From Nocardia higoensis (GTDB lineage: Bacteria; Actinomycetota; Actinomycetes; Mycobacteriales; Mycobacteriaceae): DNA of 64,000 nucleotides. Both the position numbers and the translations under genes were made by a program. Positions 47,505 to 57,330 of the stretch are shown here, piece by piece. The notes under the pieces were generated by a model, which was not told the DNA's origin, did no database searches, and worked only from the letters and a program-made list of their open reading frames with translations. Position 1 is the stretch's first letter. Each line of letters opens with the position of its first letter. The DNA is taken from contig NZ_JADLQN010000001.1 in NCBI RefSeq assembly GCF_015477835.1, positions 2,418,001 through 2,482,000 on the forward strand. The letters are read 5' to 3'.

Positions 47505-48443
47505 CTAGGCGCCGAAGACGTGGGCGGGTTGCGGCGGGACCGCGCCGAGGCGGCCCTGGGGCACCGCCGAGAAGATGCGCCTGGCCTGCACCGCCGCCGG
47601 GTTGGTCGACCACGGCGCCAGAGCGGTGGTGAACATCAGTTCGCACCAGGACAGCGCGGGCACCTCACCCGCGGCCAGGGTGGCGATGAGCGACATCTCG
47701 GTGTCGTGTCCGGCCCAGGCCGCGATCAGCCACGCGGCGTCGAGGCGGCCGAGGAATTCCTCGGCGTCTTCCGGACGGCCGTGCGGGGTGTCCACGGCCA
47801 GGTGCACGGTGGCCGCGATGGCGTGCCGCATCGTGGCGTCGACGCCCGGGGCGTCGTGCAGCAGCAGCGCTTCGAGTGCCGAGCGCAGCTCCATGCCCGC
47901 GTCCTCGACCGGTCCGGGATCCTCACCTTGGTTGCGGATCATGGGAAACGCCTCCTTCGGTTCATCGTTCACATACGGGAAGGTGTGCACCGCCCGCAGG
48001 TGTCGGCCCAATCGGCCCTCCGGCTCGTCCTGGTCGACCAGACTGACCAGGGCGCCGGGGTTCCAGTCGAGGCTGCCGAAGACCTGACACCAGTCGAGCG
48101 CCGGATTGTCCTCGGAGATCACCAGGTCGAGAATCAAGCCGGACATGGACGCCGCACAGGCCAGCGTCACGGTGTCCACGTCGCTGTCGCTGACCACGAG
48201 ATGCAGCGTCGCCTCGGTGTGGCCCGCGTCGGCGCGGGCCCGCCCGGCCAGCCAGACCGCGCGCGCGGCCGCGGCCATGGTGCCCGCGAAGGTGTCCCCG
48301 TGGGGGTTGTCGGCGTCGCTGTCCAGGAAGGGGCCGTACCAGAGCGCACGGCCCTCGTCGCCGCAGACCGCGAACGTGCCGTTGGTGCAGTTCGCCGCCG
48401 CCGCGAGTGAAATATGGGGTACCAATCCGATGTCGTCGACCAT
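47505..48443 (-). CDS. Conserved-looking protein of unknown function
   Basis: The product is 312 aa, acidic and cytosolic, with no signal peptide. It contains HISLAAAANCTNGTFAVCGDEG near the start and a repeated Ala/Leu-helical pattern after residue 120. The first 90 residues could be an RNase-H-like alpha/beta core, but I do not recognise a family. ATG 48443 has GGGGAG 9 nt upstream, which sets the start; the open frame continues upstream without a proper signal. It is convergent with mtnC, 34 bp away. Confidence 0.6.
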   Translation of the reverse strand: MVDDIGLVPHISLAAAANCTNGTFAVCGDEGRALWYGPFLDSDADNPHGDTFAGTMAAAARAVWLAGRARADAGHTEATLHLVVSDSDVDTVTLACAASMSGLILDLVISEDNPALDWCQVFGSLDWNPGALVSLVDQDEPEGRLGRHLRAVHTFPYVNDEPKEAFPMIRNQGEDPGPVEDAGMELRSALEALLLHDAPGVDATMRHAIAATVHLAVDTPHGRPEDAEEFLGRLDAAWLIAAWAGHDTEMSLIATLAAGEVPALSWCELMFTTALAPWSTNPAAVQARRIFSAVPQGRLGAVPPQPAHVFGA

Positions 48444-49723
48444 GTAGCACTCACTCCCCGCAATGTTCGCGCAATCTTCGTCCCCGGCACCCGGCCGCCC
48501 CCCGTGTCCATCCTCCGCAGCCACCCGATTCCCGGTCCCGGCGATAAACGCATCGAATACGTTCGTTTGACCGATGTCCAGTTGATCCAGTCGTTCTCGC
48601 GCATACCGGGCAAGACCCACACCCACCGCCGAAGCGGGGTGCGTATCCGGCTCCGCATTTCTCCGGCAACGCATTTCGCCACCATATCCGCCACGGCTGC
48701 GCCGCATCGTGACATTCGCGCGATCCACGCCGCCTTTCCCGTGCCGTGCGCGCGAAAACGGCCTCTGTGCTGCGGAATTGCCGAGTAACGAATAGGTATC
48801 GGATCGGTCGCGTATCGGCTTCCTCGCCCATGACATCGACGAACACACCTCGCGAACGCGACACGCCCCGCGGTACGGCGCACGCCGAGCCCGGCCGCAG
48901 GTTTACCGCCCGCTACCCATTCCGACCGGAACTTCCGTCGCAGATGGCCTGTTTCGCCGCCCGCGGACATCCCCCTATGGCCCGACGGTGGCAGTTTCCC
49001 GACGAACGCGCGCCGCCGGAGAGCGCGTGCGCGGCACCCGATCGAACATGCGATCGATTCGACCGGCCGCGCACGAAACAGCGATATCCCGGCGGCAGGC
49101 CCGGGTCATGCAAACCGAGCCCACGCCCGGCCAGGCGAACTTTTTACTGGTGTCGATTTCTGAATAATTCCAATCGAATTCGAGTGCACCGCAAATGCCG
49201 AGCGATTGCTCGCGGCGATGCGTGAGCGGCGATCGTCGCCACTTCTCCGGGAACGACGGTCGCCCCCCACTCCAGGAAAGCGAAACCGTCCGGTCTGCCC
49301 TGGCGGATGTCCGCCCCACGACCTACGCCGCCAGGTGCATCGCTCGTCGTATCGCGAAAACCACGCGACCACATACCCGACCTACCGGTCTGTGGTCCAG
49401 ACTCCATGACGCAGACCACATTCGCGCTGGACAACGCACTGCCGCATTGTGTTAACGATTGTAAAACGCCGGAGAAGCCCGCGTTTCCAAAGGTTCACCA
49501 CCTCGCCGAGCCACCACCGCCGGGACCAGGCCGTCCGGCCACGTTCGCAGGTCGAGGCCACCCGAGCGGCCGCATCGCGCGCATACCCGGTGACCGGGAC
49601 ATTGCCGCGATCTCACACCTCACCAGCGCTCGTCGAGCGATGTGAGAGAACCGTTTGGTGGCGCCTGCCCGGCTCCTTACAGTCGGGGACAACAGCCCGA
49701 TTTCACAGCTCGAAGGGGGCGTC
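48444..49723. other. 1.28-kb region upstream of narG without a convincing gene
   Basis: Several frames of 60-160 codons run in both directions, but none combines a ribosome binding site with the third-position GC bias of its neighbours. A local drop in GC (about 49140-49190, with AATTC, CAATC, GAATT) is visible. A possible promoter for nar is TGGACA (49428-49433), 16 bp, TGTTAA (49450-49455), which would give a 5' leader of about 260 nt. A weak inverted repeat TCGGG/CCCGA spans 49683-49700. The size of this gap suggests regulatory DNA or decayed genes. Confidence 0.5.
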
Positions 49724-52700
49724 GTGGTTCTTTCGCGCACTTCAGATTCGGCTTCCGCCGACCCGGCGGGACCGCGATCCGCGGACCCCGCAGACGCCCT
49801 GCTAGCGCTGGGCAAGTACTTCCAGCGCGGCGAGATCTCCGCCGATCAGCGGTCGCTGCACAAGGTCGGCGGCCGCAGTGCCGACGAGTTCTACCGCGAC
49901 CGCTGGGCGCACGACAAGGTGGTGCGCTCGACTCACGGCGTGAACTGCACCGGCTCGTGCTCGTGGAAGATCTACGTCAAGGACGGCGTGATCACCTGGG
50001 AATCCCAGCAGACCGACTATCCCTCGGTCGGCGCGGACAAGCCGGAATACGAACCCCGCGGCTGCCCACGCGGCGCCTCGTTCTCCTGGTACACCTATTC
50101 CCCTGCCCGCGTGCGCTATCCGTATGTGCGCGGGACGCTGCTCGAGTTCTACCGCGAGGCCAAGGCGCGGCTGAAGGATCCGGTGCTGGCCTGGGCCGAT
50201 GTGGTCGAGGATCCGGTGAAGTCGAAGGCGTACAAGGCCGCGCGCGGCAAGGGCGGTTTCGTACGCGCCGAATGGTGGGAAGCCGCCGAGATCGCCGCCG
50301 CCGCGCACGTGCACACCATCAAGACCTACGGCCCGGACCGGGTGGCGGGCTTCTCCCCCATCCCCGCCATGTCGATGGTCAGTCACGCCGTGGGCGCGCG
50401 GTTCATCTCGCTGCTCGGCGGCTCGATGCTGTCGTTCTACGACTGGTACGCCGACCTTCCGGTCGCCTCGCCGCAGGTGTTCGGCGACCAAACCGACGTC
50501 CCGGAATCGGCGGACTGGTTCGACGCCGGTTACCTGATCATGTGGGGCTCCAATGTCCCGGTCACCCGCACTCCCGACGCGCACTACATGACCGAGGCGC
50601 GCTACCGCGGCCAGAAGGTGGTCGTGGTCTCCCCCGACTACGCCGACAACACCAAATTCGCCGACGAGTGGGTGCCCGCGCGACCGGGAACCGATGCGGC
50701 GCTGGCCATGTCGATGGGCCACGTGGTGCTCAGGGAGTTCTTCGTCGAGCGGCAGACGCCCCGCTTCCTGGACTATGTCAAGCGCTACACCGACCTGCCG
50801 TACCTGGTGTGTGTGGACGACCCGAGGGGCTGGGACGCCGAGGGCGTCTACCACCACGACGGCGCGACCGCGGGCAAGTTCCTCACCGCCGCCGATCTGG
50901 GTCGCGACGACCAGAACGCCGCGCACAAGCCGGTGTTGCTCGACGCCGCGGGCGAGCCGGTCGTGCCCAACGGCGCGCTGGGCCATCGGTTCAACGAGTC
51001 CGACGCGGGCAAATGGAATCTCGATCTCGAGGGCGTCGACCCGCTGCTGACCCTCTACGGGCGCGCGGACGCCGAGCCGATCGCGGTGCGCATGCCGCGC
51101 TACGACGGCGACCAGCCGGGCGTGGTGCTGCGCGGCGTCCCGACCGTCACTGTCGCGGGCAGGCGGGTCACCACGGTGTTCGATCTGCTGCTCGCCCAGT
51201 ACGGCGTCGGCCGCGACGGACTGCCCGGCGAGTGGGCGAGCGGCTACGACGACGCCTCCTCGCCCTACACCCCCGCCTGGCAGGAGACCATCACCGGCGT
51301 CCCGGCCGTGCAGGCCGAGCGGATCGCGCGCGAATTCGCCGACAACGCCGAGCGTTCCGGCGGCCGCTCGATGATTCTGATGGGCGCGGGCACCAACCAC
51401 TGGTTCCACTCCGATCAGATCTATCGGGCCTTCTTCACCCTCACCCTGCTCACCGGCTGCCAGGGCGTGAACGGCGGCGGCTGGGCCCACTACGTCGGCC
51501 AGGAGAAATGCCGTCCGGTGACCGGCTGGGCCACCCTCGCGTTCGGCCTGGACTGGCAGCGTCCGCCGCGCCAGATGCAGGGCACGGTGTTCTGGTACCT
51601 GACCAACGACCAGTGGCGCTACGACCCGTTCACCGCCGACGCGTTCGCCTCCCCGCTGGGCAAGGGCGCGTTCGCCGGGCGCACCGCCGCCGACAATATC
51701 GCGCTGGCCAGCAGGCTCGGCTGGATGCCCAGCTACCCGACCTTCGACCGCAATCCGCTGGACCTCGCCGACGAAGCCGAGGCCGCGGGGGTGAGCGCCG
51801 CCGATCACGTGGTGTCCCAGCTGAAATCCGAGCAGCTGCGTTTCGCCTGCGAGGACCCCGACGCCCCGGAGAACTTCCCGCGCTGCCTGACGGTGTGGCG
51901 AGCCAACCTGCTCGGCTCTTCGGGCAAGGGCAACGAGTACTTCCACCGGCATCTGCTCGGCGCGGACTCCAATCTGCAGACCACTGACGACACCGGCGTG
52001 CGCCCGCAGGAACTGGTATGGCGCGACGAGGCCCCCACCGGCAAGCTCGACCTGCTGCTGAGCCTGGACTTCCGGATGACCAGCACCACCTTGTTCTCCG
52101 ACATCGTGCTGCCCGCGGCCACCTGGTACGAGAAGCACGATCTGTCCTCGACCGATATGCACCCGTTCGTGCACGCCTTCTCCCCCGCCATCTCCCCGCC
52201 GTGGGAGGCCAAGACCGATTTCGACGCCTTCCACCGCATCGCGCGGGGCTTCTCCTGGATGGCCGAGAAGCACCTGGGCGTGCGCAAGGACATCGTCGCG
52301 GTGCCACTGCAGCACGATTCGCCGGACGCGCTGGCCCAGGCAGGCGGCCGGGTACTGGACTGGAAAGCCGGCGAATGCGAGCCGATTCCGGGCAAGACCA
52401 TGCCGAAGCTGGTGGTCGTCGAACGCGACTACCCGAAGGTCGCCGAGAAGATGGCCGCCCTCGGTCCGCTGGTGGAGACGCTCGGCCTGACCACCAAGGG
52501 CGTCACCACGCTGCCCGACGCCGAGGTCGAATACCTGGCGGGCAAGAACGGCAAGGTCGTCTCCGGCATCGCCCAGGGCAGGCCGTCGCTGGCCAAGGAC
52601 ACCCATGCCGCCGAGGCGATCCTGGCGCTGTCGGGCACCACCAACGGCAGGCTCGCGGTCGAGGGCTTCCACGCCCTCGAGCGCCGCACCGGTACCGAAC

Positions 52701-53518
52701 TGGCCGATCTCGCGCTGGAAGCCGAGGGCAAGCGGATCACCTTCGCCGATACCCAGGCCCGGCCCGTCCCGGTCATCACCTCGCCGGAGTGGTCGGGCAG
52801 TGAGACCGGCGGACGCAGGTACTCGCCGTTCACCATCAACACCGAACGGCTCAAGCCCTGGCACACCCTCACCGGCCGCCAGCACTTCTACCTCGACCAC
52901 GACTGGATGATCGAACTCGGCGAGCAGTTGCCGATCTTCCGTCCGCCGCTGGACATGACCGCGCTGTTCCGTGAACCGGGCGTCGGCGATGTGACCGAGC
53001 GCGGCGTGACCGTGCGCTATCTGACCCCGCACTCCAAGTGGTCCATCCACTCCGCCTACCAGGACAACCTGCACATGCTGACGCTCTCGCGCGGCGGTCA
53101 GTCGATCTGGATGTCGGACAAGGACGCCGCCAAGATCGGGGTGGCCGACAACGACTGGATCGAGGCGGTCAACCGCAACGGCGTCGTGGTCGCGCGCGCC
53201 ATCGTCTCGCACCGTATGCCCGAGGGCACCGTGTTCATGTACCACGCCCAGGACCGCGCGGTGGACGTGCCGCGCATCGAAGGCACCGACCCGAGCGGCT
53301 TCGACTGGCCCAAGCCGGGCCTGCAACCCGGCGAGCAACCCGGTAAGGGCAAGCGCGGCGGCATCCACAACGCGCTGACCCGGATCATGATCAAGCCCTC
53401 CCATCTCGTCGGCGGCTACGCCCAGCAGTCCTTCGCGCTGAACTACCACGGCCCCACCGGCAATCAGCGCGACGAGGTCACCACCATCCGCCGCCGGTCC
53501 CAGGAAGTGGAGTACTGA
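49724..53518 (+). CDS. narG: Respiratory nitrate reductase alpha subunit
   Basis: This 1264-aa molybdopterin oxidoreductase reduces nitrate to nitrite at a Mo-bis-MGD centre on the cytosolic side of the membrane. The N-terminal segment HGVNCTGSCSWKIYVK carries the His and Cys ligands of the FS0 [4Fe-4S] cluster. GTG 49724 is chosen because GAAGG lies 7 nt upstream and the segment before it does not resemble NarG. The stop is one base before narH. It lacks a twin-arginine signal, as expected for the NarG type. Confidence 0.96.
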   Translation: MVLSRTSDSASADPAGPRSADPADALLALGKYFQRGEISADQRSLHKVGGRSADEFYRDRWAHDKVVRSTHGVNCTGSCSWKIYVKDGVITWESQQTDYPSVGADKPEYEPRGCPRGASFSWYTYSPARVRYPYVRGTLLEFYREAKARLKDPVLAWADVVEDPVKSKAYKAARGKGGFVRAEWWEAAEIAAAAHVHTIKTYGPDRVAGFSPIPAMSMVSHAVGARFISLLGGSMLSFYDWYADLPVASPQVFGDQTDVPESADWFDAGYLIMWGSNVPVTRTPDAHYMTEARYRGQKVVVVSPDYADNTKFADEWVPARPGTDAALAMSMGHVVLREFFVERQTPRFLDYVKRYTDLPYLVCVDDPRGWDAEGVYHHDGATAGKFLTAADLGRDDQNAAHKPVLLDAAGEPVVPNGALGHRFNESDAGKWNLDLEGVDPLLTLYGRADAEPIAVRMPRYDGDQPGVVLRGVPTVTVAGRRVTTVFDLLLAQYGVGRDGLPGEWASGYDDASSPYTPAWQETITGVPAVQAERIAREFADNAERSGGRSMILMGAGTNHWFHSDQIYRAFFTLTLLTGCQGVNGGGWAHYVGQEKCRPVTGWATLAFGLDWQRPPRQMQGTVFWYLTNDQWRYDPFTADAFASPLGKGAFAGRTAADNIALASRLGWMPSYPTFDRNPLDLADEAEAAGVSAADHVVSQLKSEQLRFACEDPDAPENFPRCLTVWRANLLGSSGKGNEYFHRHLLGADSNLQTTDDTGVRPQELVWRDEAPTGKLDLLLSLDFRMTSTTLFSDIVLPAATWYEKHDLSSTDMHPFVHAFSPAISPPWEAKTDFDAFHRIARGFSWMAEKHLGVRKDIVAVPLQHDSPDALAQAGGRVLDWKAGECEPIPGKTMPKLVVVERDYPKVAEKMAALGPLVETLGLTTKGVTTLPDAEVEYLAGKNGKVVSGIAQGRPSLAKDTHAAEAILALSGTTNGRLAVEGFHALERRTGTELADLALEAEGKRITFADTQARPVPVITSPEWSGSETGGRRYSPFTINTERLKPWHTLTGRQHFYLDHDWMIELGEQLPIFRPPLDMTALFREPGVGDVTERGVTVRYLTPHSKWSIHSAYQDNLHMLTLSRGGQSIWMSDKDAAKIGVADNDWIEAVNRNGVVVARAIVSHRMPEGTVFMYHAQDRAVDVPRIEGTDPSGFDWPKPGLQPGEQPGKGKRGGIHNALTRIMIKPSHLVGGYAQQSFALNYHGPTGNQRDEVTTIRRRSQEVEY

Positions 53519-53519
53519 C

Positions 53520-55433
53520 ATGCGCGTCATGGCACAGATGGCGATGGTGATGAACCTCGACAAGTGCATCGGCTGCCACACCTGTTCGGTCACCTGCAAG
53601 CAGGCCTGGACCAACCGTGGTGGCACCGAGTACGTCTGGTTCAACAATGTCGAGACCAGGCCGGGTCAGGGATATCCGCGGCAGTACCAGGACCAGGAGA
53701 AGTGGAAGGGCGGCTGGACGCTCACCAAGCGCGGCAAGCTGACGCTGAAGTCCGGCTCACGGTTCAAACGGCTGCTCAACATCTTCGCCAACCCGGACCT
53801 GCCGACGGTGTCGGACTACTACGACCCGTGGAGCTACGACTACGACAACCTGCTGTCCTCGCCGCCGGTCGACACCACCCCGGTGGCACGGCCGAAGTCG
53901 CTGATCACCGGCCAGGACACCAAGGTCACCTGGGGTGCGAATTGGGACGACGATCTGGGTTCGGGCCCTGAGCAGGTCGGCAAGGACCCCTTGCTCGACC
54001 GGCTCTCGGAGAAGGTGAAACTGGAGTTCGAACAGACCTTCATGTTCTACCTGCCACGCATCTGCGAGCACTGCCTCAATCCCTCGTGCGCGGCCTCCTG
54101 CCCATCCGGCGCGATCTACAAGCGCGCCGAGGACGGCATCGTGCTCGTCGACCAGGACAAATGCCGTGGCTGGCGGCAGTGCATCACCGGTTGCCCGTAC
54201 AAGAAGATCTACTTCAACCACAAGACGGGCAAAGCGGAGAAGTGCACCTTCTGCTACCCGCGCGTGGAGGTCGGCATCCCGACCGTGTGCTCGGAGACCT
54301 GTGTGGGACGGCTGCGCTACATCGGCGTGATGCTCTACGACGCCGACAAGGTGCTCGAAGCCGCGTCGGTGACCGACACCGCCGACCTGTACCCCTCGCA
54401 ACTCGGCGTGTTCCTCAATCCGCACGACCCGCGGGTGATCGCCGAGGCCGAGCGGGCGGGCATCTCGCCGGAATGGATTCAGGCCGCCCAGGATTCGCCG
54501 GTCTACAAGCTGATCGTCGACTACCAGATCGCGCTGCCGCTGCATCCCGAGTACCGCACCATGCCGATGGTCTGGTACGTGCCGCCGCTGTCGCCGGTGG
54601 TCGACGTGCTCTCGGAGACCGGGCACGACGGCGAGAGCGCCCGCAACCTGTTCGGCGCGATCGACGCGCTGCGCATCCCGGTCGAGTATCTGGCCGAACT
54701 GTTCACCGCGGGCGAGGTCGGCCCGGTGCGGGCGGCGCTGCAACGGCTCGCGGGGATGCGCTCGTTCATGCGCTCGGTGAACCTCGGTGAGGAGCCCGAT
54801 CCGGCGATCGCGCCGTCGGTGCGGCTGGAGCCGGAGGAGATCGAGGCGCTCTACCGGCTGCTGGCGATCGCCAAGTACGAGGACCGCTATGTGATCCCGC
54901 AGGGGGCGACCTCCCAGGCCCACGAACTGGACTCGCTGGCGACGGGGTGCAGTCTCGACACCGACGGCGGCCCGGGCATGACCGCGTTCGACCAGATGGT
55001 CGAGAAGTTCCATCTGACCGACACGCCGCTGTCGGACACCAACGCCGCCGCACCGGAGGCGAAGTCGAATCGGATCAACCTGTTGAACTGGGACGGCAAG
55101 AGCACCGCGGGACTGGTGCCCGTCGGTGCGGCGAGCTCGAACGGCGGCAGCGCCGACGCCGGTGTCGCCGAGTACGGGGCAGCGGTCGGGGCCGCGACCA
55201 ACGGCGCAGGTCTGGACAGCGCAGGACTGAACGGCCCGGCCGCCGACGGCGCCGGACCGACCGGCGCGAACAACGGTACGGCCGAAAACCACGCGAGCGG
55301 CAGCGGCGGTGCGGCGCCCGGCAATGGCGACAAGGGCTCCGGCATCAACGGCGCGGCCGGGAACGGCAGCGGGGCGAACGGCAACGGCGCCGGCTCCGCT
55401 GCCACCCCCGATGTGACGGGAGCGCCGCGATGA
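53520..55433 (+). CDS. narH: Respiratory nitrate reductase beta subunit with unusual C-terminal tail
   Basis: This 637-aa iron-sulfur subunit passes electrons from NarI to NarG. Cysteine clusters are visible in CIGCHTCSVTC (residues 16-26), CEHCLNPSCAASCP (about 182-195), CRGWRQCITGCP (where Trp takes the place of one cysteine, as in the 3Fe-4S type) and CTFC with a later CVGR. The family normally ends near residue 520. Here a further 115 or so residues follow, made almost entirely of Gly, Ala, Asn, Ser and Asp. The stop overlaps the narJ start (ATGA). Confidence 0.95.
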   Translation: MRVMAQMAMVMNLDKCIGCHTCSVTCKQAWTNRGGTEYVWFNNVETRPGQGYPRQYQDQEKWKGGWTLTKRGKLTLKSGSRFKRLLNIFANPDLPTVSDYYDPWSYDYDNLLSSPPVDTTPVARPKSLITGQDTKVTWGANWDDDLGSGPEQVGKDPLLDRLSEKVKLEFEQTFMFYLPRICEHCLNPSCAASCPSGAIYKRAEDGIVLVDQDKCRGWRQCITGCPYKKIYFNHKTGKAEKCTFCYPRVEVGIPTVCSETCVGRLRYIGVMLYDADKVLEAASVTDTADLYPSQLGVFLNPHDPRVIAEAERAGISPEWIQAAQDSPVYKLIVDYQIALPLHPEYRTMPMVWYVPPLSPVVDVLSETGHDGESARNLFGAIDALRIPVEYLAELFTAGEVGPVRAALQRLAGMRSFMRSVNLGEEPDPAIAPSVRLEPEEIEALYRLLAIAKYEDRYVIPQGATSQAHELDSLATGCSLDTDGGPGMTAFDQMVEKFHLTDTPLSDTNAAAPEAKSNRINLLNWDGKSTAGLVPVGAASSNGGSADAGVAEYGAAVGAATNGAGLDSAGLNGPAADGAGPTGANNGTAENHASGSGGAAPGNGDKGSGINGAAGNGSGANGNGAGSAATPDVTGAPR

Positions 55434-56110
55434 GTCTGTTGAAATTGCGCCGCAGGCCCGAGCCGGTGGTGCGCATGTCCGAGCGCGACCGTCGCCTGGT
55501 GTGGCGGCTGGCGGCGCTGGTCCTGGACTACCCGGGACAGCCGCTGCTGGCCATGCTCGACCAATTGTCCGGCGCGGCCGCGGAGTTGCCCGACGAGGTG
55601 CGCCGCCCGCTCGAGCCGCTGCTCGCGCACCTGCGGAGCACCCCGCCGCTGACGCTCGCCGCCGACTACGTGGCGACGTTCGACCTGCGCAAGCGGGCCA
55701 GCATGCACCTGACCTTCTACGCCTACGGCGACACCCGCAAACGCGGTATGGCACTGCTGCGTTTCAAGCACGCCTACCGGCACGCGGGCGTGGAACTCGG
55801 CGACGAGGAACTGCCCGACCACCTGCCGGTGCTGCTGGAGTTCGCCGCCACCGTCGATCCGATCGGCGGCGAACGCCTGCTCGGCGAGCACCTGCCGGTG
55901 ATCGAGCTGCTGCGGCTGTCGCTGGCCGACAACGGTTCGCCCTACGCGGGCGCGCTCGCCGCCGTGGTCGCCACCCTGCCGCCGCTGACCACGGCCGACC
56001 GGCGCCGCATCGCCGAACTCGCCGCCGAGGGCCCGCCGGAGGAAGAGGTCGGTCTCGACCCGTTCGCCTTGGACCCCTCGCTGTTCACCGACTCGGAAGG
56101 GCGCCGATGA
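55430..56110 (+). CDS. narJ: Nitrate reductase assembly chaperone
   Basis: This 226-aa all-helical protein belongs to the TorD/NarJ chaperone group, which holds NarG while the molybdenum cofactor is inserted. ADYVATFDLRKRASMHLTFYAYGDTRKRG is characteristic. ATG 55430 overlaps the narH stop, and its own stop overlaps the narI start, so the operon is tightly coupled. Frames that run further upstream are shadows of narH. Confidence 0.94.
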   Translation: MSLLKLRRRPEPVVRMSERDRRLVWRLAALVLDYPGQPLLAMLDQLSGAAAELPDEVRRPLEPLLAHLRSTPPLTLAADYVATFDLRKRASMHLTFYAYGDTRKRGMALLRFKHAYRHAGVELGDEELPDHLPVLLEFAATVDPIGGERLLGEHLPVIELLRLSLADNGSPYAGALAAVVATLPPLTTADRRRIAELAAEGPPEEEVGLDPFALDPSLFTDSEGRR

Positions 56111-56865
56111 ACGCCAGCTTGAACCTGCCCGCCGAACTGTGGATGATCCTGCCCTACATCGCCTTCACCTCGTTCGTGCTCGGCCACGTCTGGCGCTACC
56201 GCAACGACCAGTTCGGCTGGACCACCCGCTCCTCGCAGGTCTACGAGAGCCGGCTGCTGCGCCTGGGCAGCCCGCTGTTCCATTTCGGCATGCTCGGCGT
56301 GTTCGGCGGGCACGTGCTGGGCGTGCTGATCCCCGAATCGTGGACCCACGCGGTCGGCATCTCCGAGCACGCCTACCACCTGATCGCTGTCGGCGCGGGC
56401 TCGGTCGCGGGCCTCGCTGTGCTGGCGGGCGTCGCGATTCTGCTCTACCGCAGGGTCACCGTGCCCGCGGTGCGCAAGGCCACCACCGCCAACGACAAGG
56501 TGATGTACGCCTTGCTCGCCGCCGCGCTGGTGACCGGACTGCTCAACACCTGGGGCAGCAATCTGCTGTGGGGCACCTACAACTACCGCGAGACCGTCTC
56601 CCCCTGGTTCCGCAGCCTGTTCACCCTCGCCCCGCAGCCCGAACTGATGGTCGGCACGCCGTGGACCTTCCAGTTGCACGGCCTCGTCGTCCTCGTCCTG
56701 GTCGCCCTGTGGCCCTACACCCGCCTGGTCCACATGTTCAGCGCCCCGCTCGGCTACCTGACCCGCCCCTACATCGTCTACCGCGCCAAGGAGACCAACG
56801 CCGCCGACACCCGCCGCTACGCGCGGGCGTGGGATTCTCCGGTGACCCCGGAACGCTGGCGCTGA
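56107..56865 (+). CDS. narI: Respiratory nitrate reductase gamma subunit (cytochrome b)
   Basis: This 252-aa membrane protein has five hydrophobic helices. Histidines that bind two b hemes are visible in LFHFGMLGVFGGHVLG and in QLHGLVVLVLVALWPYTRLVHMF. It oxidises quinol at the periplasmic face and passes electrons to NarH. ATG 56107 overlaps the narJ stop. The gene closes the operon, and a long hairpin starts 3 nt after its stop. Confidence 0.95.
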   Translation: MNASLNLPAELWMILPYIAFTSFVLGHVWRYRNDQFGWTTRSSQVYESRLLRLGSPLFHFGMLGVFGGHVLGVLIPESWTHAVGISEHAYHLIAVGAGSVAGLAVLAGVAILLYRRVTVPAVRKATTANDKVMYALLAAALVTGLLNTWGSNLLWGTYNYRETVSPWFRSLFTLAPQPELMVGTPWTFQLHGLVVLVLVALWPYTRLVHMFSAPLGYLTRPYIVYRAKETNAADTRRYARAWDSPVTPERWR

Positions 56866-56867
56866 GG

Positions 56868-56908
56868 ATGTCGTTGTGCCCGCCGAAACCCGACGGGCAC
56901 AACGACAT
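56868..56908 (+). terminator. Terminator hairpin of narGHJI
   Basis: ATGTCGTTGTGCCCG (56868-56882) pairs perfectly with 56894-56908 over an 11-nt loop. A short T-run (56917-56920) follows a few bases later. It begins directly after the narI stop codon. Confidence 0.88.
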
Positions 56909-56965
56909 TCACCGACTTTTACCACAACCGGACATTCACCGCCGCCGGCGGCGTTCGCGCACGGC

Positions 56966-57286
56966 TCAAGCGCCCGCGGCCAGACGCAATACGACGACCC
57001 CGGCGATGATCGCGCCGAACGAGACCACCTTGGGGACGGTGATCCGCTCCTTGTAGATCAGCGCGCCGAGCACCACCGTGCCGATCGCGCCCAGCCCGGT
57101 CCACACCGTGTAGCCGACGCCGACGTCCAGCGTGCGCAACGCCAGGCTCAACGTGTAGATGCCGCCCGCCGCGGCGAGCAGCGTGAACACCGAGGGCCAC
57201 AGGCGCGTGAATCCCTTGGTGGCATTGGTGCCGAGCGCGAACGCGATCTCGAACACCACGGCGATGAGCAGATAGATCCAGGCCAT
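56966..57286 (-). CDS. SMR-family efflux protein, SugE-like, copy 1
   Basis: This 106-aa protein has four transmembrane helices of the small multidrug resistance family, with the membrane glutamate of VFEIAFAL near residue 13. The helix 3 signature YTVWTGLGAIGT matches the SugE/Gdx subgroup, which export guanidinium-type cations, better than EmrE. ATG 57286 has AAGGAG 6 nt upstream. It lies 44 bp after copy 2 on the same strand. SMR pairs often form heterodimers, which is likely here. Confidence 0.92.
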   Translation of the reverse strand: MAWIYLLIAVVFEIAFALGTNATKGFTRLWPSVFTLLAAAGGIYTLSLALRTLDVGVGYTVWTGLGAIGTVVLGALIYKERITVPKVVSFGAIIAGVVVLRLAAGA

Positions 57287-57330
57287 GACAACTCCTTACG
57301 AACGAATGGGTGGGATCGCGCGCGGCGGGA

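Noticed and set aside
48746..49645. Several 60-160 codon frames in the region before narG as possible small genes
   Set aside because: None has a ribosome binding site together with the codon bias of the neighbours, and frames compete on both strands.
49683..49700. DosR box in the narG leader
   Set aside because: Only the outer G and C runs resemble the motif; the centre and spacing differ.
49802..53647. A minus-strand open frame of 1281 codons opposite narG
   Set aside because: NarG is certain from its motifs, and this frame is its shadow.
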